Source: an uncultured Flavobacteriaceae bacterium (GTDB lineage: Bacteria; Bacteroidota; Bacteroidia; Flavobacteriales; Flavobacteriaceae). Taken from it: a DNA stretch of 64,000 nucleotides. A program made the position numbers and the translations under genes. Positions 1-8,400 of this stretch are shown here, piece by piece. The stretch spans positions 930,001 through 994,000 of the forward strand of contig CANLQD010000003.1 of assembly GCA_947493175.1 (NCBI GenBank), written 5' to 3'. The notes beneath the pieces are model-generated. The model saw only the letters and a program-made list of their open reading frames with translations. It was not told the origin of the DNA and ran no database searches. Position 1 is the first letter of the stretch; each line of letters begins with the position of its first letter.

Positions 1-744
1 CCCATAGACCTTTCCGGCAAATCCCCGAAAATCATGATGTGCATCGGTTTTGGGTCGAATTACATATTGCACCGGAAATCTTGGGGTACCAGTGTTGTAA
101 ACATCCGATCGATCCAATGTTTCAAAATGTTCAAGTAATGTGGTACCGGTATACCATGGGGTCCGTTCCGAGCGATGTACTACATTGTCCCCTTTCAGCG
201 CACTTACCGGAATGAATGTGATTTTCTGGTCCTGATACTCCCGTTTGGCCATTAGCTTTTCAAAATCGGCCTTGATTTCATTGTATCGTGCTTCGGAATA
301 ATCTACCAAATCCATTTTATTGATAGCCACTACTACGTCTTTGATCCGCAATAGATTATTGATAAAGAAATGACGGTTGGTCTGTTCTATAACTCCTTTT
401 CGGGCATCGATCAAAATAACGGCCGCTTGTGAAGTAGATGCTCCCGTCACCATATTCCTAGTATATTCAACATGGCCTGGGGTATCGGCGATGATATAGC
501 TTTTCGTACTGGTCGAAAAATAAATATGCGCCACATCGATTGTGATGCCCTGTTCCCTTTCGGCTACCAGTCCGTCAGTAGCCAACGAAAAATCAAGGTA
601 ATCGTAACCATTCTTCTTACTTGTGTTTTTGATTGCCTCAAGCTTATCGGTCGTCAAGGATTTTGTATCGTACAAAATTCTACCGATCAGGGTGCTTTTA
701 CCATCGTCTACACTTCCCGCTGTTGCTATTTTTAATACTTCCAT
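1..744 (-). CDS. cysN: Sulfate adenylyltransferase large (GTPase) subunit CysN, partial
   Basis: This is the GTP-binding subunit of ATP sulfurylase, which with CysD activates sulfate to adenosine phosphosulfate using ATP and GTP hydrolysis in the cytoplasm. The 248 codons visible carry the EF-Tu-like GTPase signature: P-loop GSVDDGKST at residues 10-18, a DTPGH switch motif, and NKMD for guanine recognition. The start ATG at 744 fits the family N-terminus. The gene runs off the left edge, so the beta-barrel domains and any C-terminal CysC (APS kinase) fusion cannot be seen. That matters because the CysH here looks PAPS-specific and no separate APS kinase lies in the window. It is the last visible gene of the cysH-cysD-cysN operon, 81 bp after cysD. 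Confidence 0.95.
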   Translation of the reverse strand, partial: MEVLKIATAGSVDDGKSTLIGRILYDTKSLTTDKLEAIKNTSKKNGYDYLDFSLATDGLVAEREQGITIDVAHIYFSTSTKSYIIADTPGHVEYTRNMVTGASTSQAAVILIDARKGVIEQTNRHFFINNLLRIKDVVVAINKMDLVDYSEARYNEIKADFEKLMAKREYQDQKITFIPVSALKGDNVVHRSERTPWYTGTTLLEHFETLDRSDVYNTGTPRFPVQYVIRPKTDAHHDFRGFAGKVYG

Positions 745-793
745 ATTATTCAATGTTCGTTAGGCATTTGTAGTAAACGGTAGCTGGCAAGAA

Positions 794-808
794 AACTACC
801 AACCGTTA
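794..808 (+). repeat. Short dispersed intergenic repeat, copy 1
   Basis: The 15-mer AACTACCAACCGTTA lies between cysD and cysN. It is identical to 52345-52359 in the murF/cusB gap, with partial similarity continuing on the right (both have a GAC..CCAAC-like tail). A shorter 10-base match (AACTACCAAC) lies at 58997-59006 just before a start codon. An imperfect inverted partner (AACGGTAG) sits upstream near 776-784, so a hairpin is possible. Function unknown. Confidence 0.45.
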
Positions 809-825
809 CTGACGACTGCCAACTT

Positions 826-1725
826 TTAAAAATATCCTTGTTGTTTTCTTTTCTCCATGGCTGCTTCGGAGCGTTTATCGTCGATGCGTGCACCTCTTTC
901 TGATATGGTCGACTCCCTTATTTCCTGCACCACCGAAGCAATATCTTTCGCATCGGAAAAAACGGCAGCCGTGCAACTCATATCCCCAACGGTTCGGAAA
1001 CGAACCATACGCTCCAACACCTCTTCGTCTTCTTCTTGATATACATAATCGGAATGTGACCAAATCAAACCATCGCGCAAAAAGACCTTTCTTTTGTGTG
1101 CGAAGTAAATAGAGGGAATCTCGATATCCTCTTCTTTGATATACGACCAAACATCTAACTCTGTCCAGTTAGATATGGGAAATACCCGCACGTTCTGTCC
1201 GAGTTCAATTTGTCCGTTTAGCATATCGAACAACTCGGGGCGTTGGTTTTTTTCGTCCCACTGACCGAAATCGTCCCGCACCGAGAAGATGCGCTCCTTG
1301 GCCCGTGCCTTTTCTTCGTCTCTACGAGCACCTCCGATACAGGCATCGAACTTGAATTCCTCAATTGCATCCAATAAGGTCGTGGTCTGCAATGAATTTC
1401 TACTGGAGTACCTTCCCGACTCTTCCTTGACTTTGCCTTGATCAATGGAATCCTGCACTTTCCGTACAATCAATTCCAATCCCAACTCTTCGACCAAACG
1501 ATCGCGAAACTCAATAGTTTCCGGAAAATTATGCCCTGTATCGATATGCATCAAAGGAAAAGGAATCTTGGCCGGCCAAAAGGCTTTTTGGGCCAAGCGC
1601 ACCAAGGTAATGGAATCTTTCCCGCCTGAAAATAAGAGAACCGGACGTTCGAATTGTGCAGCCACCTCCCGAAGGATATAGATAGCTTCGTTCTCAAGTG
1701 GGTTGATATGTGATGTATCTTTCAT
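826..1725 (-). CDS. cysD: Sulfate adenylyltransferase small subunit CysD
   Basis: This is the catalytic ATP sulfurylase subunit. It joins sulfate to ATP, giving APS and pyrophosphate, and is driven by the CysN GTPase. The 299-residue length is standard. The ATP-pyrophosphatase PP-loop SGGKDS is at residues 33-38, followed by an MHIDTGHNFPE segment typical of CysD, and a C-terminus ending in a KRKQQGYF-like tail usual for the family. It lies between cysH (107 bp upstream) and cysN (81 bp downstream) on the same strand. The leader just before its ATG contains TTGAA/CTTG-rich sequence resembling the leader of the DUF1501 gene at 62303. The pyrophosphate it makes is a substrate for the PPases encoded at 15-18 kb. 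Confidence 0.97.
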   Translation of the reverse strand: MKDTSHINPLENEAIYILREVAAQFERPVLLFSGGKDSITLVRLAQKAFWPAKIPFPLMHIDTGHNFPETIEFRDRLVEELGLELIVRKVQDSIDQGKVKEESGRYSSRNSLQTTTLLDAIEEFKFDACIGGARRDEEKARAKERIFSVRDDFGQWDEKNQRPELFDMLNGQIELGQNVRVFPISNWTELDVWSYIKEEDIEIPSIYFAHKRKVFLRDGLIWSHSDYVYQEEDEEVLERMVRFRTVGDMSCTAAVFSDAKDIASVVQEIRESTISERGARIDDKRSEAAMEKRKQQGYF

Positions 1726-1772
1726 GTTAAAATTCAGGTTTCAAGCGCAAGATTCAAGTTCAAAAATGATTT
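1726..1772 (-). repeat. TTGAA/CTTG-rich leader repeat before cysD
   Basis: Read on the minus strand, this stretch contains TTTTTGAACTTG, then CTTGAA, and ends TGAATTTTAAC directly against the cysD ATG. The leader of the DUF1501 gene (about 62264-62302, plus strand) has the same pieces in the same order, ending TTGAATTTTAAC plus one base before ATG. The two copies are in unrelated operons. It may be a small dispersed repeat or a shared 5' leader motif. Confidence 0.35.
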
Positions 1773-1832
1773 TTTCGCTTTTAGTTCTTGCTTTTATTGT
1801 CATTATCTGCTGTCTAATGCTTTTTGCGTTTT

Positions 1833-2456
1833 TTAGGTATGTAAACCGCACTCTCGATTTCCCAACACCTTGGTGGGATCGAAATATTGATGTTCGTTAG
1901 GCAAATTGCGTTCTCTCAAATAGGCATCTAACTGAGTATCGCTCCAATAGTAAAACGGACTCACTTTCAATACCCCGTCTTTACTTAGGCTAAGAATATC
2001 CAAAGAATCCCGTAGGGCAGTCTGGCCCTTTCTCAAATTCGTAAACCATACATCGGGTCGATGTTCCTCCATAGCCCTCCGGAAAGGTTCCAATTTCACT
2101 TGTTCGGTGAACGCTGGATGTCTTGGGTCTTCGATAGATGGAACCCCCATCATTACATCTCGATGTGCCGCGGTTTGCTTTGGTACATATAAGTCGATAT
2201 GGAGCTGAAGACGATCGATCAATTCCTCGGCATGGCGGTAGGTATTGGGCGTATTATAACCCGTATCGCACCATACCACGGGTATATCCTTTTTTACTTC
2301 CGTTACCGCATTCAAAATAGCTACTTCATAGGGTCGGAAATTGGTAGTAACCACCGGCCTTTCTGCCCTTTTTACAGCCCAAGAGATGATCTCTTCGGGA
2401 GGAATACCCTTAAATTGAGCATTCAAGTTTGGAAGCTGTTCTTGTTGTAACTGCAT
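1833..2456 (-). CDS. cysH: Phosphoadenosine phosphosulfate (PAPS) reductase CysH
   Basis: This enzyme reduces activated sulfate to sulfite with thioredoxin or glutaredoxin as electron donor. It is 207 residues long, somewhat shorter than the 244 of the E. coli enzyme. The adenylyl-sulfate binding fold is seen as TTNFRPYE and VVWCDTGYNTPNTY, and the catalytic C-terminus is ECGLHT with Cys203. The CC and CxxC pairs that hold the 4Fe-4S cluster in APS reductases are absent, so by family rules the substrate should be PAPS rather than APS. That would require an APS kinase, not visible here. It lies 2 bp after the DUF2061 gene and heads cysH-cysD-cysN. Confidence 0.93.
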   Translation of the reverse strand: MQLQQEQLPNLNAQFKGIPPEEIISWAVKRAERPVVTTNFRPYEVAILNAVTEVKKDIPVVWCDTGYNTPNTYRHAEELIDRLQLHIDLYVPKQTAAHRDVMMGVPSIEDPRHPAFTEQVKLEPFRRAMEEHRPDVWFTNLRKGQTALRDSLDILSLSKDGVLKVSPFYYWSDTQLDAYLRERNLPNEHQYFDPTKVLGNRECGLHT

Positions 2457-2458
2457 AC

Positions 2459-2731
2459 TTATTTATTTTGCTTTCCCCAGTTGATGGTATTCCAAATACG
2501 TTCATGAAAAAAGTAAAGCACCATTTTTGTTACAAAATCGATACTGGCTATCGAGGCGGCCAGAACGACTTTCCCAGTGAGTATATAAGATATCAACAAG
2601 GTATCTAACGTTCCGATAACACGCCAGCTGATAGCCTTCGCCACGCTGCGGATGGGTTTCTCCGAGTTCTTATCGGAACCATAATTACTTTTCGAAGGTT
2701 TTTTATCTAAAACGAGTTGGTCTACAATCAT
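2459..2731 (-). CDS. DUF2061 small membrane protein
   Basis: This 90-residue protein matches the DUF2061 family: a charged N-terminus, then SVAKAISWRVIGTLDTLLISYILTG-type sequence (one hydrophobic segment) and a second hydrophobic segment with KMVLYFFHERIWN near the end. DUF2061 genes are often found beside sulfate assimilation genes, and here the gene abuts cysH with a 2-bp gap. It is the first gene of the operon downstream of the candidate operator pair. The context suggests an inner-membrane role linked to sulfur assimilation, but its biochemical function is not known. The start ATG at 2729-2731 is the only plausible one. Confidence 0.9.
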   Translation of the reverse strand: MIVDQLVLDKKPSKSNYGSDKNSEKPIRSVAKAISWRVIGTLDTLLISYILTGKVVLAASIASIDFVTKMVLYFFHERIWNTINWGKQNK

Positions 2732-2750
2732 GAAAATCTATTAATCTGAT

Positions 2751-2769
2751 TACCCTATCTTTTTAATAG
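2751..2769. promoter_or_regulatory. Candidate Rrf2 operator, copy 1
   Basis: The 19-mer TACCCTATCTTTTTAATAG matches the sequence at 2831-2849 at 16 of 19 positions, exactly 80 bp away. On the minus strand it reads CTATTAAAAAGATAGGGTA, similar in shape to the CTATTAAA..ATCGG-type boxes of the Rrf2 regulator CymR of cysteine metabolism. It lies just downstream of the predicted start of cys-operon transcription, a position suited to repression. Confidence 0.55.
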
Positions 2770-2775
2770 GATAAA

Positions 2776-2783
2776 CAAAACTA
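2776..2783 (-). promoter_or_regulatory. Candidate -7 box of the DUF2061-cysHDN operon
   Basis: Minus-strand TAGTTTTG matches the Bacteroidota -7 consensus TAnnTTTG. A TTTG at 2807-2810 could be the -33 element, although the 23-bp spacing is long. Transcription would start near 2770, between the two 19-bp repeats and about 40 bases before the DUF2061 start. Confidence 0.4.
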
Positions 2784-2830
2784 AACTTATTCCTCTATGT
2801 AGTACGCAAAAAATCTTCAAAAATTACTTA

Positions 2831-2849
2831 TACCCTATAGATTTAATAG
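2831..2849. promoter_or_regulatory. Candidate Rrf2 operator, copy 2
   Basis: TACCCTATAGATTTAATAG is the second copy of the 19-bp direct repeat, upstream of the cys promoter and 54 bp from the end of the Rrf2 gene. Two similar sites flanking one promoter suggest paired or cooperative binding of a dimeric regulator; the adjacent Rrf2 protein is the obvious candidate. Confidence 0.55.
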
Positions 2850-2902
2850 ATTATTAAGGATTTAATGAAAAAATTGCGAATAATACATCTGTTAGGAGCC
2901 GA

Positions 2903-3313
2903 TTACAGGATCAAATCGGCCAAGGTATTATTGCGATACACCTCTAAGGCACTGTCCCGAACCTTAAGCATTAGCTTGTGAACCGAGCAGGCATCCTCGT
3001 CCGGGCAATCATCACATTTTTCATAAAAGTTAAGGCTCACACAAGGTACCATGGCGATCGGGCCTTCCAATACGCGCATCACATCAGTCAACAAGACCTC
3101 TTTTGGATTCTTGATCAAATAATAGCCACCGCCTTTCCCTTTTTTGGATCCAAGAAATCCCGTTTTTCGGAGAGATAATAAGATGCTTTCCAAGAACTTT
3201 TGGGAAATATTCTCATGCTGGGCAATCTCAGAAATCTGCACAGGCTTGCTTTCTTTCTGAGCGGCAAGATACGTGAGTGCCTTTAGGCCATATTTGGTTT
3301 TCTTCGAGAGCAT
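2903..3313 (-). CDS. Rrf2-family transcriptional regulator
   Basis: This is a winged-helix DNA-binding regulator of the Rrf2 family (IscR/CymR/NsrR relatives). I place the start at the ATG at 3311-3313 because family members begin M-LSKKTKYGLKAL; an in-frame upstream extension of 30 codons lacks family character. The recognition helix region IAQHENISQKFLE is followed by the wing GGGYYL. The C-terminal half has four cysteines spaced C-x8-C-x2-C-x5-C, so iron-sulfur sensing is possible, but the spacing is not the classic IscR triad. It lies directly upstream of the cys operon on the same strand, with two 19-bp repeats in between. By context it probably controls sulfate assimilation in response to cysteine or a precursor. 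Confidence 0.88.
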   Translation of the reverse strand: MLSKKTKYGLKALTYLAAQKESKPVQISEIAQHENISQKFLESILLSLRKTGFLGSKKGKGGGYYLIKNPKEVLLTDVMRVLEGPIAMVPCVSLNFYEKCDDCPDEDACSVHKLMLKVRDSALEVYRNNTLADLIL

Positions 3314-3508
3314 GGAACGAAGATAGCGAAATAATGCATTCCTTGAAACCAGTCGATTAGGGGCTCCCTGCATTCCCGGAATGATTCTAAATTTCTTGGA
3401 CAAAGGGTACCGAAGAGACTGGTTTCAGGGCAGTTTGTCGAAAAAAGAGAGATTTGAATACCTTTTTATACTCCATCCCGTTTGTACAACTCACCAAATC
3501 TTAATACC

Positions 3509-4045
3509 ATGAAAAAACTACCTATTTTATTGTTCCTAGCCCTTGGCGGATTTTTCGCATCTTGTGAAAAGGACAGTAGTGAACCCGAAACGCCGGAAGT
3601 TATGGTCGAACAGTCTAGTTTGGTCGGTACCTGGGACGTAACCGGTTATGAAGTAGAAGACGGAAAATCAACTACCGAAGCAGCAGGTCAAAGCATTACC
3701 CAGGAATATACTTCCTACGGCAAAGACTATGATATGACCATCGATTTCAATGAGAACCCCCAAACCGCCGTTAGCAACGGATCTTATATTTCTGTACTCA
3801 CCTATTCTTTACTAGGGCAAAAATACACACAGGAGGTTCCTACATTTAGTTTGTTCGAAGAGTCCGAATGGCAGTTAGAAGGTTCGGATATTGTCTTTAC
3901 GGCCAACGGAAAAGAAACACGGGCAAAAGTGACCGAGATGTCGGAAACCAAACTTATTATGCTTATGGATTATAATGAAGTTTTGGAAGCAGATGGCGGT
4001 ACCGTAACCACCACTGGAAAGCTTACCATTACTTTAGAGCGATAA
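3509..4045 (+). CDS. Lipocalin-like lipoprotein, hypothetical
   Basis: The product is about 178 residues starting at the ATG at 3509 (an upstream in-frame TTG is less likely, since it would precede the signal peptide). Residues 1-20 form a lipoprotein signal with lipobox ASC, so the mature protein is a membrane-anchored lipoprotein. The segment after it (VGTWDVTGYEVEDG, and later beta-rich stretches with TITLER at the end) resembles lipocalin-like / DUF4923-type beta-barrel lipoproteins of Bacteroidota. It stands alone on the plus strand between the rrf2 and metZ minus-strand genes, followed by a hairpin terminator. No specific function can be given. Confidence 0.75.
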   Translation: MKKLPILLFLALGGFFASCEKDSSEPETPEVMVEQSSLVGTWDVTGYEVEDGKSTTEAAGQSITQEYTSYGKDYDMTIDFNENPQTAVSNGSYISVLTYSLLGQKYTQEVPTFSLFEESEWQLEGSDIVFTANGKETRAKVTEMSETKLIMLMDYNEVLEADGGTVTTTGKLTITLER

Positions 4046-4066
4046 ACAATCAGGAAAAATAAATGG

Positions 4067-4099
4067 AGGCCGAATACTATTAAAGTAATCGGCCTTTTT
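4067..4099 (+). terminator. Hairpin terminator after lipoprotein gene
   Basis: AGGCCGA (4067-4073) pairs with TCGGCCT (4089-4095), with additional inner pairing, followed by a T-rich run on the plus strand. It lies between the convergent lipoprotein gene and metZ; the plus-strand T tail indicates termination of the lipoprotein transcript. Confidence 0.75.
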
Positions 4100-5261
4100 A
4101 TTTTAAGGCCTGTGCTATATCCCCAATAATATCATCGACATGTTCTAGACCAACGGAGACACGCACCATACCATCTGTGATTCCCACAGTTGATCTTTCT
4201 TCGGAAGATAATTTACTATGCGTTGTTGATGCCGGGTGGGTAATAATGCTTCGTGAATCTCCTAAATTGGCGGAAAGGGACAACAAACGAATCGCATTGA
4301 AAAATTTTTGTCCGGCCTCGATACCTCCTTTTACTTCAAAAGCAACCACACAACCGCCTGCCTTCATCTGTTTTTGAGCAATGTCGTATTTCGGATGTGA
4401 CTTCAAGAAAGGATAACGCACCCAATTGATTTTCTCATGCCCCTCTAAAAATTCCGCCACTTTCAATGCGTTTTCACAATGCCGATCTACACGAACGGCC
4501 AAGGTTTCCAAGCTTTTGGAAAGCACCCAGGCGTTAAAGGGCGATAAGGCGGGACCGGTAATCCGAGAAAATCGATAAATGGTCTCAATAAGGTCTTTCC
4601 TACCCACCGTTATTCCAGCAAGCACGCGTCCTTGACCGTCCATTAATTTGGTTCCCGAATGTATGACCAAATCAGCTCCAAACTTAATGGGTTGTTGTAA
4701 ATAAGGTGATGCAAAACAGTTGTCGACCACTAATATGAGTCCATTTTTCCGGGCGATTTCACCCAAAACTTCCAAGTCTAAAATATCCACACCCGGATTC
4801 GTAGGTGATTCGGCATAGATGATTTTTGTTTTTGGCGTAATCATTCCTTCGACCTTATCCAGTGCATCGATTTGAAAATAGGAGTGGTCAATATTCCATT
4901 TCGGAAAGAAATTGGTAAACAAGGAGTGGGTAGAGCCAAAAATACTCCGGGCCGAAAGAATGTGATCTCCGCTGTTCAATAGGGCAGCAAAAGTTGAGAA
5001 CACGGCAGCCATGCCCGTAGCGAAAGCAAAACCATCTTCGGCACCTTCCATTTGGCAAACTTTCTCTATCAACTCGGAAGAATTCGGGTTCGAATAGCGT
5101 GAATAGATGTTCCGTTCTTTCTCTTCGGCAAAAGAGGCACGCATATCCTCGGCATCCTCGAACACAAAACTAGAGGTCAGATACATAGGCGACGAATGCT
5201 CCAAAAATTGGCTTCGTTCTATTTGTGTACGTATTGCGTCGGTTTCGAATTTATGGTTCAT
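4098..5261 (-). CDS. metZ: O-succinyl/acetylhomoserine sulfhydrylase-like PLP enzyme (MetZ type)
   Basis: This is a 387-residue Cys/Met-metabolism PLP enzyme of the transsulfuration family. The PLP lysine is in the SGTKLMDGQGR motif, preceded by VVDNCFASPYLQQP, and the C-terminus has the family THPASTTH motif. The overall sequence (QTDAIRTQ-like start, RYSNPNS, FATGMAA) fits the O-succinylhomoserine sulfhydrylase MetZ group; cystathionine gamma-synthase cannot be excluded. Such enzymes convert activated homoserine to homocysteine (or cystathionine). It lies downstream of the MetX-AK-HSD fusion on the same strand, separated by a 207-bp repeat-containing gap. With MetY at 8941 the window has two sulfhydrylase-type genes for one activated homoserine. 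Confidence 0.9.
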   Translation of the reverse strand: MNHKFETDAIRTQIERSQFLEHSSPMYLTSSFVFEDAEDMRASFAEEKERNIYSRYSNPNSSELIEKVCQMEGAEDGFAFATGMAAVFSTFAALLNSGDHILSARSIFGSTHSLFTNFFPKWNIDHSYFQIDALDKVEGMITPKTKIIYAESPTNPGVDILDLEVLGEIARKNGLILVVDNCFASPYLQQPIKFGADLVIHSGTKLMDGQGRVLAGITVGRKDLIETIYRFSRITGPALSPFNAWVLSKSLETLAVRVDRHCENALKVAEFLEGHEKINWVRYPFLKSHPKYDIAQKQMKAGGCVVAFEVKGGIEAGQKFFNAIRLLSLSANLGDSRSIITHPASTTHSKLSSEERSTVGITDGMVRVSVGLEHVDDIIGDIAQALK

Positions 5262-5332
5262 GATGTTGTTTCGTACAATTTTCTGGTATTCAATACCAAA
5301 TATGCTATAAAATATCTATGCTCGTTCATTTT

Positions 5333-5471
5333 TGGCTTCGACTTCGCTCAGCCACCGTCACTGGAGTATCTTTCCTATAAATCCTCCGCTCAGCCACCAA
5401 ATATAGGAACATCCTTCAGAAGCTCCTCGACTTCGTTCTACGCTTCCGGTGACTGAGCGGAGCTGAAGTCA
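5333..5471. repeat. Flavobacterial intergenic inverted-repeat element
   Basis: The left arm (about 5334-5366: GGCTTCGACTTCGCTCAG, then CCACCG..ACTGGAG) and the right arm (about 5442-5470, whose complement reads GACTTCAGCTCCGCTCAG, then TCACCGGAAG) are inverted relative to each other. A third partial copy (CCGCTCAGCCACC) lies near 5385-5397. Elements built on CTTCGACTTCGCTCAG are scattered in intergenic DNA of many Flavobacteriaceae. Here the right arm overlaps the end of the fusion gene, and its GTCA supplies the TGA stop codon. Confidence 0.6.
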
Positions 5472-8400
5472 CCCTTTCTCGGCAATCCTCAAGATATCGC
5501 CAAAAACCCCTCTGGCCGTCACAGCAGCACCGGCACCGGCACCTTGGATCACCAACGGATGTTCACCATACGATTCAGTATAAATTTCAATAATCGAATC
5601 AGACCCTTTTACCTGCCCCAAAGCACTTTCTTTAGGAACGGAGACCAATTGCACATCGAGAAGCCCTTTTTCTTTTTGGAGGTTTCCATGAAGGTCCCCT
5701 ATATAACGAAGTACGTGACCCGTTTGCTGATTTCTTTTGATCTCGTTGAAAGTATCATTCAATACATCCAAGTTTTTCAAAAAGAAGTCTACCGACGCCG
5801 TTCGCAAGGCATCCGGTATCAGGTTTTGAATCTTGATATCGGAAAACTCGTTTCGCAAGTCTAACTCCCTCGCCAAAATCAGCAACTTTCGACCCACATC
5901 ATTCCCAGATAGATCCTCACGTGGATCGGGTTCTGTAAATCCCTTTTGCATGGCATCTTTTAAAATACTGGAAAAGGGTGCATCAACCTCCGAAAAGGTA
6001 TTAAAAATGTAGCTCAGTGAACCAGAGAATACGCCTTTGATACGCGTAATATTCTCACCGGACAAATGCAATAGTTTGATGGTATCGATTAAAGGGAGAC
6101 CCGCCCCAACATTCGTTTCATATAGGTACTGTTTTTGATTCTTTGCCAATTCTTCTCTCAGTAACTGGTAGTAATCGAAACCCAAGGTGTTTGCAATCTT
6201 GTTTGAAGAGACCAGATCGAACCCATTCTCAACAAAATCAAAATAATTGGCAACAAAATCCACGTTGGCCGTGTTATCGACTGCAATCAAGTTTTCCAAA
6301 TGATGCTGTTTGGCGTACCTAAATATATCACCTATCTTATAAGGTATACCATTCTTCTTCAAGGTAGATTTCCAACCTTTCTTTACCCCATCTTTGTTAA
6401 GCACCAATTTTTTTGAATTCACAACAGCGAATACATTTAGATCGATCCCTTTTCGCTTTTCGATCGTTTTGGTAGACTTCAAGATTTGATCGATAAGGGT
6501 CCCGCCCACATTCCCATGACCAAAAATGGCTAAATTCACTTTCTTGTTAATGCCAAAAATCTGGCCGTGCATGACATTCAGCGCCTTGTGTAAGTCTTCT
6601 TTATTAACAACCAAACTCACATTCTTTCCTGAAATGGTATTGTTGAACAAGAGGGGAACGACCTGATTTTTAATCAGCGCATTATAGGGTTTATGAAAGG
6701 TGCTCAAATCCTGACCTACGATAGAGATGACCGAAACGGCATCTACCACTGTTATGGTATTGATATCCCTAGATTTTAAATCGGTCGTGAATTCATTTTC
6801 CAAGGCCCTTTTGGCATCTTTGGCCCTATTCCGTTTTACCACCAGTCCGATACCACGTTCGGAAGAGCCTTGGGATATAATGCTCACACTTATGTTATTT
6901 GTCTCCAAGGTTCTAAAGATTCGAGCATCGATACCTACTTTACCCAACAACCCCCTACCCTCTAAATTCACTAATGCCAAATCTTCAATGACCGACAACG
7001 ATTTTATTCCTTCCTTGCTTGATTTTGCACTGATCAACGTACCCTCATTATCACCGTTATAGGTATTGAGTATGCGAAGGGGGATATTTTTCTCGATTAA
7101 GGGAATAATAGTTTTGGCATGCAATATGGTAGCACCAAAATTGGCCAGCTCGTTTGCTTCACTGTAGGAAAGATGAGCGATTCGCTTTGCTTCGGGCACT
7201 AAATCGGGGTTGGCGGTATAGATGCCATCGACATGGGTAAAATTCTGTAACTCTTCCGCATCTAAAAAATTAGCCAACAGGGCTGCAGTGTAATTACTGC
7301 CATTACGTCCAAGTGTTGTCGTTTCCCCATTTAAGGTAGAAGCAATAAAACCGGTAACAACGGGCACCTCATCGGTATTTAGTTGTGAAAAACGGCGTAG
7401 TACATTTTCCTGAGACGGTTCTTCGAGCAGTTTTGCATCGCCGAAAGTGTCATTGGTCTTGATCAGCTCCCGGGAATCTAACTGTATGGCCTTTATGCCC
7501 CTGCCTATTAACAATTTGGTAATCAACTTGGCAGAAATCAACTCCCCATATGCCAAGACCTCATCCTTTACCTTTTCACTGACGTCCCCTAGCAAGGCTA
7601 CTCCCTCAAAAAGCTTCGCCAAAGCGCTAAACTCCTCCGCGAGCTTTATGTTGGAAAACGTATGCTGTTGGTATTTTTCAAACGCCTCAAAAGCATTTTT
7701 GTAATTTCCTCCGTTGACCGCTTCGGTCAAGATAGCTTCCAATTGATCAGTCGCCTTTTCCCTAGCGGATAAGACCACGGCAATGTTTTCACCCCTTTCG
7801 ACCTTGGCTGCTACAATATCGAGCATGCGGCCCAATCCCTCTCCATTGCTAAGCGACTTGCCCCCGAACTTGAGAATCTTTATCTTTTTTGATTTTCCGT
7901 TCTCATTAAAGATATTGTGCAATAACTTTTGCATCTGCTCGAACTCGATCAAAAAAGCATCGTGACCATGTAAGGACTGCACCTCTCCATAGGTGACATT
8001 GCTATTGGCCTGAGCCAATTGTTTAAACGTTTCTTTATTCTCTTTTGCAGTAAAAAACAAATCAGAATCGACCCCAATAATGTGAATATTGGTATCGCTA
8101 TTTTGAAGGTCAAAAAAGCGTTCTTCCCCATTTCGCGTAATATCGATGGTCTTGAGCAACTGGTTCATCAACTTATAGGCCGACAATTGAAACCGCTCTT
8201 GCAGTTTTTGGCCGTGATGCATTAACCAACTCTCGACATTAAAGACCTGTAACTCTTCGTTTGTACTGCGCTTAAATCGCTCTTTGAAAGACTCCGGCGT
8301 ACGATAGCAAAGCATGGCATGCATACGGGCGTCATGGACCGGTTTTTTGGAATTAACCAAAAACTGCTCCTGTATTTGACAGTTTGCGATCAACCAGTCG

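Noticed and set aside
3314..3403. 30-codon N-terminal extension of the Rrf2 regulator
   Set aside because: Rrf2 proteins start close to LSKKTKYGLKAL; the extra residues are unlike the family.
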